A program made the translations under genes and the position numbers. From assembly GCA_002633005.1 (NCBI GenBank), contig NMRA01000108.1:539756-603755 (forward strand): a DNA stretch of 64,000 nucleotides. Direction: 5' to 3'. The notes beneath the pieces were generated by a model, which did no database searches, was not told where the DNA came from, and worked only from the letters and a program-made list of their open reading frames with translations. Below, one piece after another: positions 47,601-59,600 of the stretch. Each line of letters starts with the position of its first letter. Within the stretch, counting starts at the first letter, position 1. The stretch comes from Phoronis australis (lineage: Eukaryota; Phoronida; Phoronidae).

Positions 47601-50600
47601 TCTAAAAATATACGCATAACTGCTAGTTACCGACTGAGGTAATTTCTACAAATTATTTCTAGACTGTGATGCACTCATAATCATTTTGTCTAATTTAAAA
47701 TCTTTTTTAAGCAATTATAAAGTGTGAGCATAAGACTACCGGTAATTTTCTGTCTTAAGTCACTTTCATGAAACGGGCTGCAGGCCTGCATCTTGTGCAG
47801 GAGATTGTGGACCTTCTTATGTGCTGACTCGAATCACTCATGGACTCACTACTAACTACCAACACCGTGGAACAATATACAGGACACACCTAAAGTATTC
47901 AGACAAAAAGACTGGGAATTCCCGTCATGGCGGCTGGGCGGAAGCGGAATTCATAGTCTGAGTAGCTTTCCGTAATGACGTAGAGTGAAGGGTACTTAAC
48001 AGGAAAAATTGACCAGGAGTAAGCCATTCTGCTATTGTAAGTTTGCTGCCATAAATGCCATTACCAGGCATTTTTGCTGTTCATAGAATTTGACGTCATG
48101 ACGAGGAAATTGTATTTTGTCTGCCAGTAGTTTCTCTGCGTAGGATAATGTGTACCACCATAAGTATAGATAAATAAGTTAGTTTCGGGACTCAATTTTT
48201 ATTGGTTCATTTCTGGGAAATGGTAATGAATTCTAGAGCAAAATGTGAACTCGTGTGTTTTTCAGGGTAATCTTTTGAAGATTGATGCTTTTCACACCAT
48301 CCAGATGGGTACAGTGTTCAAAGGACTTCATCCTGTCTCTGATAAAGATGTCCTGGAGACATATAATGGCATACATGTACCACTTGACATTATGAGTGGT
48401 TTCCATGGCAAAGTGAGTCTTGCTAAAGCGTAATTGTTGATGTCTCCAAAATCAAGATGAATAATTAATCAATAGTCAAATTATTAATTATACATTTTTT
48501 CAAGAAATATTGCCAGTGACATCATATACAGACATGTGAATGAATGCATGATTATTTGACACATACACATACGCACAAACATAAACGCACATAGACGCGC
48601 ACACAAACACTCATTTCAAGACCAGACATCAAATTTTAACACTAGATAATATTCAAAGAAACGAAAGAGTCAAAGAGGACCATATTTTACTGAATTTTTC
48701 ATATTCACAGTTTGAAAGTAATGCAACATCTTTCTAAAAAGTTTAAATGAATAAGAAGACAACTGCGATCTCAATAATTTAACGTAAAGCATCTAGCGCA
48801 ACCTGTCATTATGCGCAAGAACAACGTCAAGAAATGCATACGATGTCATCAAATAATGGGTATGACATCATCAAACTTTGGGTGTGACATCATCAAACAA
48901 TGGGGGTGACATCATCAACATTATACCCAGGGTGTGTGCATGGGGTGGTTGATGAATCCAGTATACTGACTGAGTGTGTTTGTGTGGGGGGGAGGGTTTG
49001 AATCCAGTAGTGAGTCTTTTTATTTGCTTTTCTCAGGGTCCACGTATGTATCAGCTGATGGATCTCTTTGCCTTGCCTGAAATCACACTGCTGGCAAACG
49101 TCACAGAGGTATAGTGTATAACTAATATTAGCATTACCTTGGTGTTTTTTTCATGATTGAGATGATATATGGTAAGAATTCCTAAATTTTGGTGCTGAAA
49201 AATTCACAAAGAAATTTTTCCTAGAAATTATGAGCAAATGAGAAATTTTCCCATTAAGGTTAATTTGATTTGTTTGTGAAATTTCGGAAATGATTCTGTA
49301 AGAAAATGGCTTCTTCTGTAAAAACTGTGCGGGAATTGTTTGTACCCTAAATCTTATCACTGACATCGGTTATAGAATTTTTACCATGATAAACAATTTG
49401 AAGGCATTCATCAGTAAAGTGCATCTCCCATGACTAAAACTATCTTGTCAGTGAAATCAGCATAATATGGTCTAATAACCAGAGGTGACCAAATGCACTC
49501 AGCGATCAGACAAAAGAATGCTGTGTCACCTGATGATGGACAAAACAATAAAATGAAGTTGTAATTTAGTGAATTTTGATGGTACTTTTTATTAATTATG
49601 TTTTATTGATCTCTGATTACAGTTCTTTGAGAGAAACAGTATCCCATACCACCCTGAGAATCTTTTTCGTGACGTCACCACAGCTATTCAGTCTATTCAT
49701 AAGAATGGTGAACTGCACCAAGCAATTATGAATGACTTGGGTAAGGTTAAGTAGTATTCTATCCCTTCATTCAAAATTCCACCTTCGCTGACCAATCATT
49801 TCAGTGGCCGCCTATTTGCTACGAAAAATGTGCGCTTGTAAGGTACCGAGTGTACTCGCCAAGAATTCACCTTTCACTCATGTAATTTTGCCTGATCTTG
49901 CATGATCAGTATTTCCTCTGTGGGTAAAAATCTGAGCAGCCAGCTACAGTCCTTTTTGACCCCGCTACTTGTAATCTTGCCCAAATTGACTGCCACACTC
50001 CCTAGTCTGACAAGAAAACTTTCACCGCCGAGCAAAAATCTTTAGTAAAATTGAATATGCAACAGACAAGTTACTCAGCTACTGTCAATGTTTGTGGATC
50101 GAAGGGAAAAACATTTTAAAATCAGATTTTGAACTTTTCCCCTTGTTAAAAGTAATCATTTTATTCCTTTTTCCTAGCGTTCGCTCAGTGACAAACGATG
50201 CACAGTTATTGAATGTAGTCAGGGACCAGGCAATGACCTTGACATTAGTTTTCTAAAATGGCCAAGCACCAGTGAACACAGATGAAATGGGTGTTTACGA
50301 TTACAATTAAAGAAGTCGTGCAAAAATGTGATTTTTATTGCAGAGAATAGTCAACAGTGAATCATAGACCTATCAAGTTATCTTAGTAGTTGTCTGCACT
50401 GAATGGATAAATAAATCTTCTGCTAATTAATCCAATTGATTTACATTAAGCAAGAATATAAACGATCTCATACCAGTTAGTCAATCAGCTCTAAACAGGT
50501 TTGATCATGTTTATTGTTTGATGTACTAGTACATGCATAGAGCTGGAGAATTCACTTTTAATGAATGGTCTGAAGCTTGCTGGCATGTCTGCTTCCTATT

Positions 50601-53600
50601 GCAACTTTAATTGGTGATTAAAATATACTTGAATGATACAAAACTCTTCATACTCTGAGATCACTCAATGACACTTCACTGCGGCGTCGGTCTCGGCATC
50701 CACTGAGACCATTCACTACCACGCTCTTTTCGAAAATCTAGAGAACACTGGTGATCTTAGTGTTTTGTGAGTATTTTGCATCTCCCCAACGCACCCCTTA
50801 ATACTATGTTCAATTTCCACACCTGATAACTTTGTGGGCATTCATTTAGGGTGTTCTTTCTCCAAACAGCGATGAAGAACTATTTGAATTAACCCGGAGT
50901 CGTGTTTCAAATCTTGAGCCGTGTCTGAAAAGCTTCGGCCTTTTCTGGTTCATGGTGGAAATGTCTTGATTGAAATGGCATTGGATATTGGCAAGTGCCA
51001 ATTGCTTTTGTGTGGATTGGCAAAAAGAACACGATGCTTAATTTGCATTAGTAACTCCTCAATAGATTTGTACCAGATGGCGCTGTGACAAGAAGCCGGT
51101 TAATCAGGAATGCTGATTTGGGGCCCTTGTGTGAGGAGCAGTGCAATTTTGTGAGGAGCAATGCAATTACTGCATTGGTCATGATTTCACAGCAATAAAG
51201 CACACTGTATAATTTAAAAATAAACTGATTTACCATTATGTGAAACTGTTGATTGTTCGAACTATTTGGTATCTAAAATTAAACTCCTTGTGAAAAGCTT
51301 GGTTAAGGGACTCATTTTTTGCCCGTACAAATGTGATACAGATTAGCCAATAATTGCGTTAGGTTTCACTTCTTTGATTCCCAGTGATGAGAATAGCCGA
51401 ATTTGATTCTAGTTATTTTTTTTAATCACGATGGTAGATAATTGGCCTACACATCGTGATGGCAGACAAAAAACGTAGGATCGCTCAAGAGTTGACTTAG
51501 ATTTAGTCTCGATTTGTGAACTGTTGTCGTCTGGAGTTGAAACCAAATAGGAGGTTTTTGTAATTGAGCCATGCTTGTAGTTTTGCCTTTTGAGAACACC
51601 AATAATGTGCACAGAAAGTTCTTTGTGAAGCGTTGATTTATAACTGACTGCCATAACAAACTGTTTCAACACTTTTTGATGTATAGATGATGTACGATAT
51701 GTGTTTGATAATTGCATGATTCAATCTTAAATTGTTAGCATTATGCACAATGATTTTTGCTGATTGGCCCATCAGCTGATTGCTATCCCACAATTCCTCC
51801 ATCTTTTTGATTGACAGTTCATGCTGCGTGAAAGATGTGCCAAATTGGCTATTGATTTTTTAAAGAAATGTCAATAGGCTGTCACCATCATGGAATTCTT
51901 GATATAAAGGTTTTGAGTAGGTGGCGATATTTTTGCCATGGTTCCATGCAGCGCACCACTCCATTTGTCATTGATCACTTACTTCATCCAGATGTGTCGT
52001 ACGGCAGCTTTACAAGAAATGTGAAATTCCATAAATCGTAACAAGTCTGGATTACGTATGAGATTCATTGCGAGAAACATCAATGGTGAAATCTCACCTA
52101 TTTAGGACACAATATGGCTGACAATTGTATTTTTTCTCATGTTTTTGTGTGAAAGATATGCGGCACCAAATTAATGCCTTCCTGTGTACCGTTCAAAGTC
52201 TGTACCAGGCAATGTTTTGAAAAATACTGTGCGTTCACAACAAAGTAATTATGAAGACGTTGGAAAATGGGAACGGCATTTTTAGCAATATTTTTTGTCT
52301 GAAATTGATGGCCTTTTACCATATTGGATGTTGAGCAATGAAACATTGATTTTGGCTCAGTACCAACAGTGGGTATTAAATCTTTTTTTCCATTAAATGT
52401 ATAATTAATAATGGAACTGTCTATCACACACACACACACACAGCTGGCCTCAGTCTGTTATAATAGGTATCAGGCTGTGGTGGTACTATACTAGAGCAAT
52501 AATACAATTTGCTGCCAATTTGACTCCTGTGGATATCTCGTGAGAAAAGCACAGCACGCATTACCAACACAGTTGTTGTTGGTTAGCTTCATAGGCTGTC
52601 TATATTAATATTCTTTCCATGTTAGCATTTTTAATAAAGGTTCTAGATGTTTCCGTTTAGCATTACCTCAATTCTATGTTCCTTTGTATTTATTATGTAT
52701 TTATGAGTATACGTAGTGGCATACGGTGTATGTATTATGTATGTTACCTTATGTATTACTGTATATATTATGTATGTCACCTTATGTATTACTGTATATA
52801 TTATGTACGTCAACTTATTTATTACTCTATATATTATGTATGTCACCTTATGTATTACTGTATATATTATGTACGTCACCTTATGTATTACTGTATATTC
52901 CTTAGTTATTACTTGAGTCTGCTCCATGTTGGCTTTGTACTCATCTTAATTTTACGTTACTCTCATTTTGTCCCCTTGTTGTGTCTTGTATATATTTTTA
53001 TATTGTCATGTTAACCAGCTGTTCCACTCCATGTTAGCATTTTTCGTATAGTCATAGCTACTGTTACTCTATTTCACTCAATGCCTCACTCACTCTCCCT
53101 TGAATGGGCGGATGCATCCTTCTGCTGCACATGTGGCAGATTGTCACCCACCTTTGTATCTCAACATATTGTTAATATAACTTTTGTAGTTATCGATATC
53201 TGTAGTAGTTTAGTTTGTCATAATATGTATGACCTTTTATGTCATCCAAATGAGTTGTTTCACTGTAAACTAGCTCTGGTATCGCTTAGCAGTTAGTGCA
53301 TGTAAGGTCTGATACTTTGTTTCATAAGATTAACACTGTTTTTAGTTTTGGTTTGGGACTTATTATGACTTATCACTTAATTTGGTTTAGTGTCTAAGTG
53401 TGGCTTAGTGACTAAGTGTGGCTTAGTGACTAAGTGTGGCTTAGTGACTTAAGTGTGGCTTAGTGACTAAGTGTGACTTGTTTACTTAGCAGCCATAATG
53501 TTCTCCTTTCTAGAGACCTATCTTTGCAAAGAAGATGGCCAGATGATTGGGAAATTATTGAAAAAACTCTCAGATGCTGGAAAGAAGCTCTTCCTTATTA

Positions 53601-56600
53601 CAAACAGTGGCTATCCTTTTGTGTAAGTGATTGATGTAGTCTAACTCGGCGTGATTAACACGATTATTGCAGCATTGCGGACTATACATTGCTTTCACAC
53701 CTCTTCTAGTTTGGTTACCTTTTACATGATTTACCGTAGATCAGATCCAGAATTTGGCAAAATCATTCTCAGCCATTTTGACACTCATCAGTAAGTGTTT
53801 CTGGAATTTAGAGAATGCGAAATTTACTTATTTGATAAATGCGTTTAGAATACGTCACCCTTGGTATTTTCCAAAGGTAATATAAAGCGTCTCATAATGG
53901 TTGTCTGTAGTGGCCAATTAAATGTTTGTGACTTGCTTAGAACAGAAAAAATTTGTTTGAAGGAATAAGGGAATGAGCTTCATGGTTGGTGAGGATTGGA
54001 AAGATCTATTTGATGTCATCGTAGTCTCCGCAATGAAACCCCAGTTCTTCACTGAATCTTCCAGNCAGCCATAATGTTCTCCTTTCTAGAGACCTATCTT
54101 TGCAAAGAAGATGGCCAGATGATTGGGAAATTATTGAAAAAACTCTCAGATGCTGGAAAGAAGCTCTTCCTTATTACAAACAGTGGCTATCCTTTTGTGT
54201 AAGTGATTGATGTAGTCTAACTCGGCGTGATTAACACGATTATTGCAGCATTGCGGACTATACATTGCTTTCACACCTCTTCTAGTTTGGTTACCTTTTA
54301 CATGATTTACCGTAGATCAGATCCAGAATTTGGCAAAATCATTCTCAGCCATTTTGACACTCATCAGTAAGTGTTTCCGGAATTTAGAGAATGCGAAATT
54401 TACTTATTTGATAAATGCGTTTAGAATACGACACCCTTGGTATTTCCCAAAGGTAATATAAAGCAACTCATAATGGTTGTCTGTAGTGGCCAATTAAATG
54501 CTTGTGACTTGCTTAGAACAGAAAAAGTTTGTTTGAAGGAATAAGGGAATGAGCTTCATGGTTGGTGAGGATTGGAAAGATCTATTTGATGTCATCGTAG
54601 TCTCCGCAATGAAACCCCAGTTCTTCACTGAATCTTCCAGGTAGGTTGCATGCTAAGTCAAGACTTCAGCCCTCGAGCTCAAAACTTTTCCTGAGGCTAT
54701 ACTGAAAATTGACCAATCACGTCACGTGAAATATAAAATGGTTCAAATGTGTTTCTCAATTGCTAACTGTGATTTGGTTCTGAGTAGTTGGGATTTGAGT
54801 AGCACTAACCAGATACGTTTTTAGTTTTATAACCATCATCTTTTTTGGGGGGTAGGGGGTGACTTGGGAACAGAGATGACTCATTACGTCATTATGGCAT
54901 TCTCCTGTTGGGTCTAACTTGCTCGGTTGTGTAGCATAACAAGTTGGGTGGATGACTGCTGTACCCAATATCTTGCATGACTGATAAGTCCATTCTGGCA
55001 GTCATGGTTGGACGGTCAGCTCTCTTATGTTCAATAATTGATCTAATCTTCGATAAGATCCTATCTAGCCTGACTGGGCTGTGCCGTGAAAAATAAAATT
55101 TCTGTTTTAAAATGTTTGAACATAAGTCAATAACATTATTTTCTGGATTCCTCGTCAAATGCTGATTTTGTTAAGTTTTTGAATCACCAAAACCGCCTAA
55201 CTACAACCAATCTATTCTTACCGAACGTACCAACGCACTGGGTTTGACTGTGTTCCCACATGGTCTGTAATAAGTCTTGTACTGGCCTTCCTGTTGCCAC
55301 AGGAGACAAAAGACTTTGCTGGGCAGTTAACAAAGGAGCTAGATGTTATCACTTCCTGACATCCACTCTGTGTCTGGTAAAGTCACTGAACTGGAGAATG
55401 CCCTAATGTGGTAACACTAACATTGTCTGCATTCTTTACATATTAATAGACTGGTTTGCATTGTGCACATGTGATAGCACAATTAGAATAGTTATCCTAA
55501 CTAAATACCTCTAGAGAATTTGGAGTTATTTGAATAGAGGTTCGTCTTACATTTTGAACCATGTCATGTGATATGTTGATATATTTAAAAGTTTTAGTAA
55601 AAAGTGATGAACTTAGGTCCTGGTGCTCAGATTCAATGCACCTAAAGTTGTCTAAAATTGGCTACTTGAACTTCTGAACTGTGTATCTGATGCAACAGTC
55701 ACTGTTGTGGCTTTTTGGATTTGAGGCCCTAGAGAAAATAATTTTTAGTGATGTTCTTAATTTGTCTATTCCCTTATTTTTTGGACTCCATTCTTGCAAC
55801 TACTGATAACGATGTTGAGGGACAGCCTACTTTTTGAAGCGTTGAATGTTTTGGGCTGTGCCTCGTCATGAAGTCTTCACAAGATAAAAGAGCGGTAAAA
55901 CGTATAATATTGTTGTTGATCTTTCAGGTGCATTTTGTTCTGTCACACCCAGAGGTCATATTAAAGTTTTATTTCAGACCATTCAGAATGTATAGTGAAG
56001 AGATTGATTCTTTATCGTATGACCGCGTGCGGACTTTAAAGAAAGACAGTGTTTATAGAGAGGTACGTCTTCCAACGGTTGTTAGCTGGTTTTCCTGCCA
56101 TCTGAAAATCTACTTTTTGATGTAGTTTAAAAAATACATAGCGCTCTTATTAAGAGACATTGGCCAATACTACTACATGCATGTAAATCTTTGCAGCGAT
56201 CGTAGGAGACTCGGTACTTGCTAGGTGGTCTTGGTAAAAGACGAAGCTTCTTTTTATTTTATCTGATTAAAGTATGATTAGAAAACTGTTCACCAGCATA
56301 GGGTTTTTGGGATAAGTGTCCCACATGTACCTCAGCATGTGCATTTATTCAGGTAGGCAGTAGTTTTAACAGTGCCACCTAGTGGACTTTGAGCTTCTTA
56401 TCAGGTTGTCAAAAGTTCCACTTTGGAGTGGAGAATACATTTAGATTTAGCTATGGAACCCATCTTTTATCATAAGTGTAATAGACTGGTTATACCATAG
56501 TTTGAAGCAAGGATCCAATAAACAATTGGGTCCTAGTTTGAAGTAACTCAAAATGTGCTCCAAAAGTTTTTAAAATGTCATGTAGTGTTAGACTTTCACT

Positions 56601-59600
56601 GGGTAAACATGTTGAGTATTTTAAGCAAATCTCTTCATTAGTGGATTGCGTATGACATCTCTTGTTTCCTGGATGTGATATATTAGTATGCTATTGTTAC
56701 AGGGAAATATCAACGAGTTCCAAAGACTGACTTCATGGTATGGGAACAAAGTTCTATATTTTGGAGACCACGTCTACAGTGATCTAGCTGTAAGTTTGTA
56801 TCAATTGTCAAGAGCATAAAGGACCAAAAGTGGGCTGGTAAATTGTAGCTATGACTATCATGTCATTGTGTTGTATAGGCACACTGTTCATCAAAGATCT
56901 TAACGAAGATGGTCATTACATGAGGATACAGACAAATAGTTAAATTAGTGTTTGTTGCAGTGTTTTGTTCATATAAATATGCTACATCAGGACGGTATAG
57001 TGGGTGTTTGGAAGCCAGGAACTGTAAAAACAGTGCATTATTTTACTATTTATGAATTAAGTAGAAACAACACATATATCTCTCCATCCCTTTCAATGTT
57101 AGACAATATCTTAAGATGTTGGGAAGTTTTCATTGGGTGGAAGCACCTTGCTGGCGGTAAACAAAATGTTTTCCTGAAACTTGAATGTCAGAAAAATGGG
57201 TAAATTTACAATTTTTACTGGACCTGAGTTTGCCAAATAGGATGGTTGAATTTCAAAACTAAATTCCCAATTTTTCATGTTATAGATTGAAATGAATCAT
57301 ATTCTTTGATTCAGATACAAAAAATACCCGAAGCCACATGTCTGCTTTTCTAACAATAGTCATGGAAAATTGAATGGAGGTGATGAAAATGTTTCAATTA
57401 TTTTATGTGTTTTTATTTTACATTTATCGTTCTCACCAAATTGGTTTCGTAATTTTAATTATATCCACTACATTTAAGAGTGTATTAACTTGAATTAGAT
57501 GAAAAAAATTTCGATTGACTGTTTGTCTTTGTTGACAGATGCCACCCCCTGTTGGCCAGCTGTCTCAAGAACTTGCCAAAAGTTTACCTGTCAATAATTT
57601 ATACAGTATCCGCGACATAAACTGGGTTACTGTTGTGTTTTCATGTTTCATACAGTTTAATTTTGTTAAGTGCTATGTTCTTTTGATAACAGGTTTTATT
57701 TCTCTGTGTTCAATTGTGAACTTTTATTAGACATATTGGCCTGTCTAATCAGAAACTAACTCAGCTGCTTTAAACTACGTAGTATTCACAATTAAGGCAT
57801 CCTGTTGCCCAACTTATGACTAATTAGCATAAAATTAATATTCCGGCCATTCGTGTGCGATAGTCATGAACAATCAGAGCCCAACCCCAAGTTCGCCATT
57901 GAAATGCAGGCTTTTGACAGTTACAACTAAGGCAAATATTTTGTCTGAGGAGCATTCATAAGTGAATTTATTTTAGATCTTAGACCAGGCGTCTAATCTT
58001 TCATCCAATCATATGGTATGTGAAAGCTAATGTTGATTTGCATTTCGTACTGAATTACAATAAGATTGGTACAAAAACGATCAATGTTTTAATGTAGCTT
58101 TAGCCATAATATGTAAACCCATTTGCTACAGTCTGTTTGAGTCATTTCCTGTAAGTACCTTTTAGTATGCCACTAGAGACCCCCTATTTGTGTTTATAGG
58201 ATGCAACTCTTCGCCATGGCTGGAGGACTGGGGCAATAATACCTGAATTGGAGGTAAGGTTTCCAAAAATTCGAAAATAGCTTATAATGATGAAATTTTC
58301 TTTTTCCATTTTCCAAAAGCTCAGGTTACCTTGTGATGGCTGTCGATGGCAGAGCATTGCCAACTGTGGTAATAATGAAGTAAATAATTTTCTGTTTATT
58401 TTTGTCTGAGAAACATGGCAGCTGAAGTAAAATATCACTGTTCCACCATATCTAGTTAGCTTTTATGTAACTATGTGATAAACTTTGAAAAATTAAAATT
58501 GTGTCAAAATCATATGTTCAGTCATCTAAAAGAAATGAATTTTAGATATTCTCCTGACGTTGTGGTCAATTCAGCAGCTCAAAATTCCAAGTCCTGTTCA
58601 ATCTTAAATTTCCTGAAAATATCCTCCACAGACAGAAATATCATCTACTGATTCCCAATCTACAAAAATATGGAGCCAGCTTATATTTTTATATAAAAAT
58701 AATTTTCTACGCAATCATTTAAAAATGTGCCCACTTACTTTAAGTTGAGCCGAAATTTCTGGTGTCAACAAGTTCTGAGTATTAACTAACTTTTTTGACG
58801 ATTATTTACTAATTATTACTTGGTGTTTTTAATGATTAAGTTAATAAGCCATTCTAACTTTGGCTGCGTCTTTATCTGTCATCTCCGAGCAAAAGTCAAT
58901 ATCATATAACTTCCTTATGTCATCTTTTTGTTGATGTTTCTCTCGTCTCATTTTAGGACGAGTTTCAATTGTGTTATCTCTTTGTTGTCATGTCTTGCAT
59001 CTCATTATAGGATGATATCTTAGAGAAGTTCCTAATGTCTTTTCTTTGTTGTATGAATCTTGGATGTCATTTTAACATGAACTACTGAAATTCCTATGTC
59101 AAGTCTTTGCTATTGACAGTGTCTTATATCTCGTTTTGAGCAAGTTACCAATCAGGTGATATTTATTGTACTACTTTGGGATGGAATCCTAGAGATGTTC
59201 TTAGAATTCTATGTCATCTTTTCATTGACATATTTTGCATCTCATTTTAGGATGAGATCCAAGTTCTCAACAGTGACCAGTACAAGTCAAGCGTAATGTG
59301 GTTGGTCATGCTTCAGGATCTGATCGAAAAATCTCAAGTTTACAACGATGAAGAATCTCGAGAGGTCATCAGCCAGTGGTTGGCAGAGAGGAACGAGTTA
59401 AGGCAAGTTCTGTTAAAGTCGCATACACAGCGCATCCTTGCAAACTGTTTTTTAATGTCTGGAATATAGTTAAAGTTTTATTTAACATACTACTAAGATA
59501 GTTTTTTAACTTTTCACAATTTAAATGTGAATTGAATGGAGTTCACTGAATCCAGTCTAAGTTTGTCTACAATCATTATGTAGGTTGAAGTTCAGCACTG

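Larger units (their letters stand above)
53490..54640. repeat. 575-bp tandem duplication around a single N
   Basis: 53490-54064 and 54066-54640 are the same length and differ at only about seven positions, all intronic (for example TTTCTGG/TTTCCGG, TACGTCACC/TACGACACC, AAAAAATTT/AAAAAGTTT). The N at 54065 is the exact junction. This is the signature of two overlapping contigs or haplotypes left unmerged. Confidence 0.92.

Noticed and set aside
52643-53014. Repetitive Tyr/Ile-rich proteins on both strands
   Set aside because: Produced by a 33-bp minisatellite inside an NT5DC intron.
54756-55158. Minus-strand open frames in NT5DC intron 8 (for example [19 protein letters not shown])
   Set aside because: Considered as a transposon fragment, but I could not tie the residues to any family; too weak to annotate.
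57539-57730. Possible extra NT5DC exon starting [16 protein letters not shown] after TTGACAG
   Set aside because: Exons 10 and 11 join in phase and reproduce the family sequence [12 protein letters not shown] without an insert; no matching donor was found.
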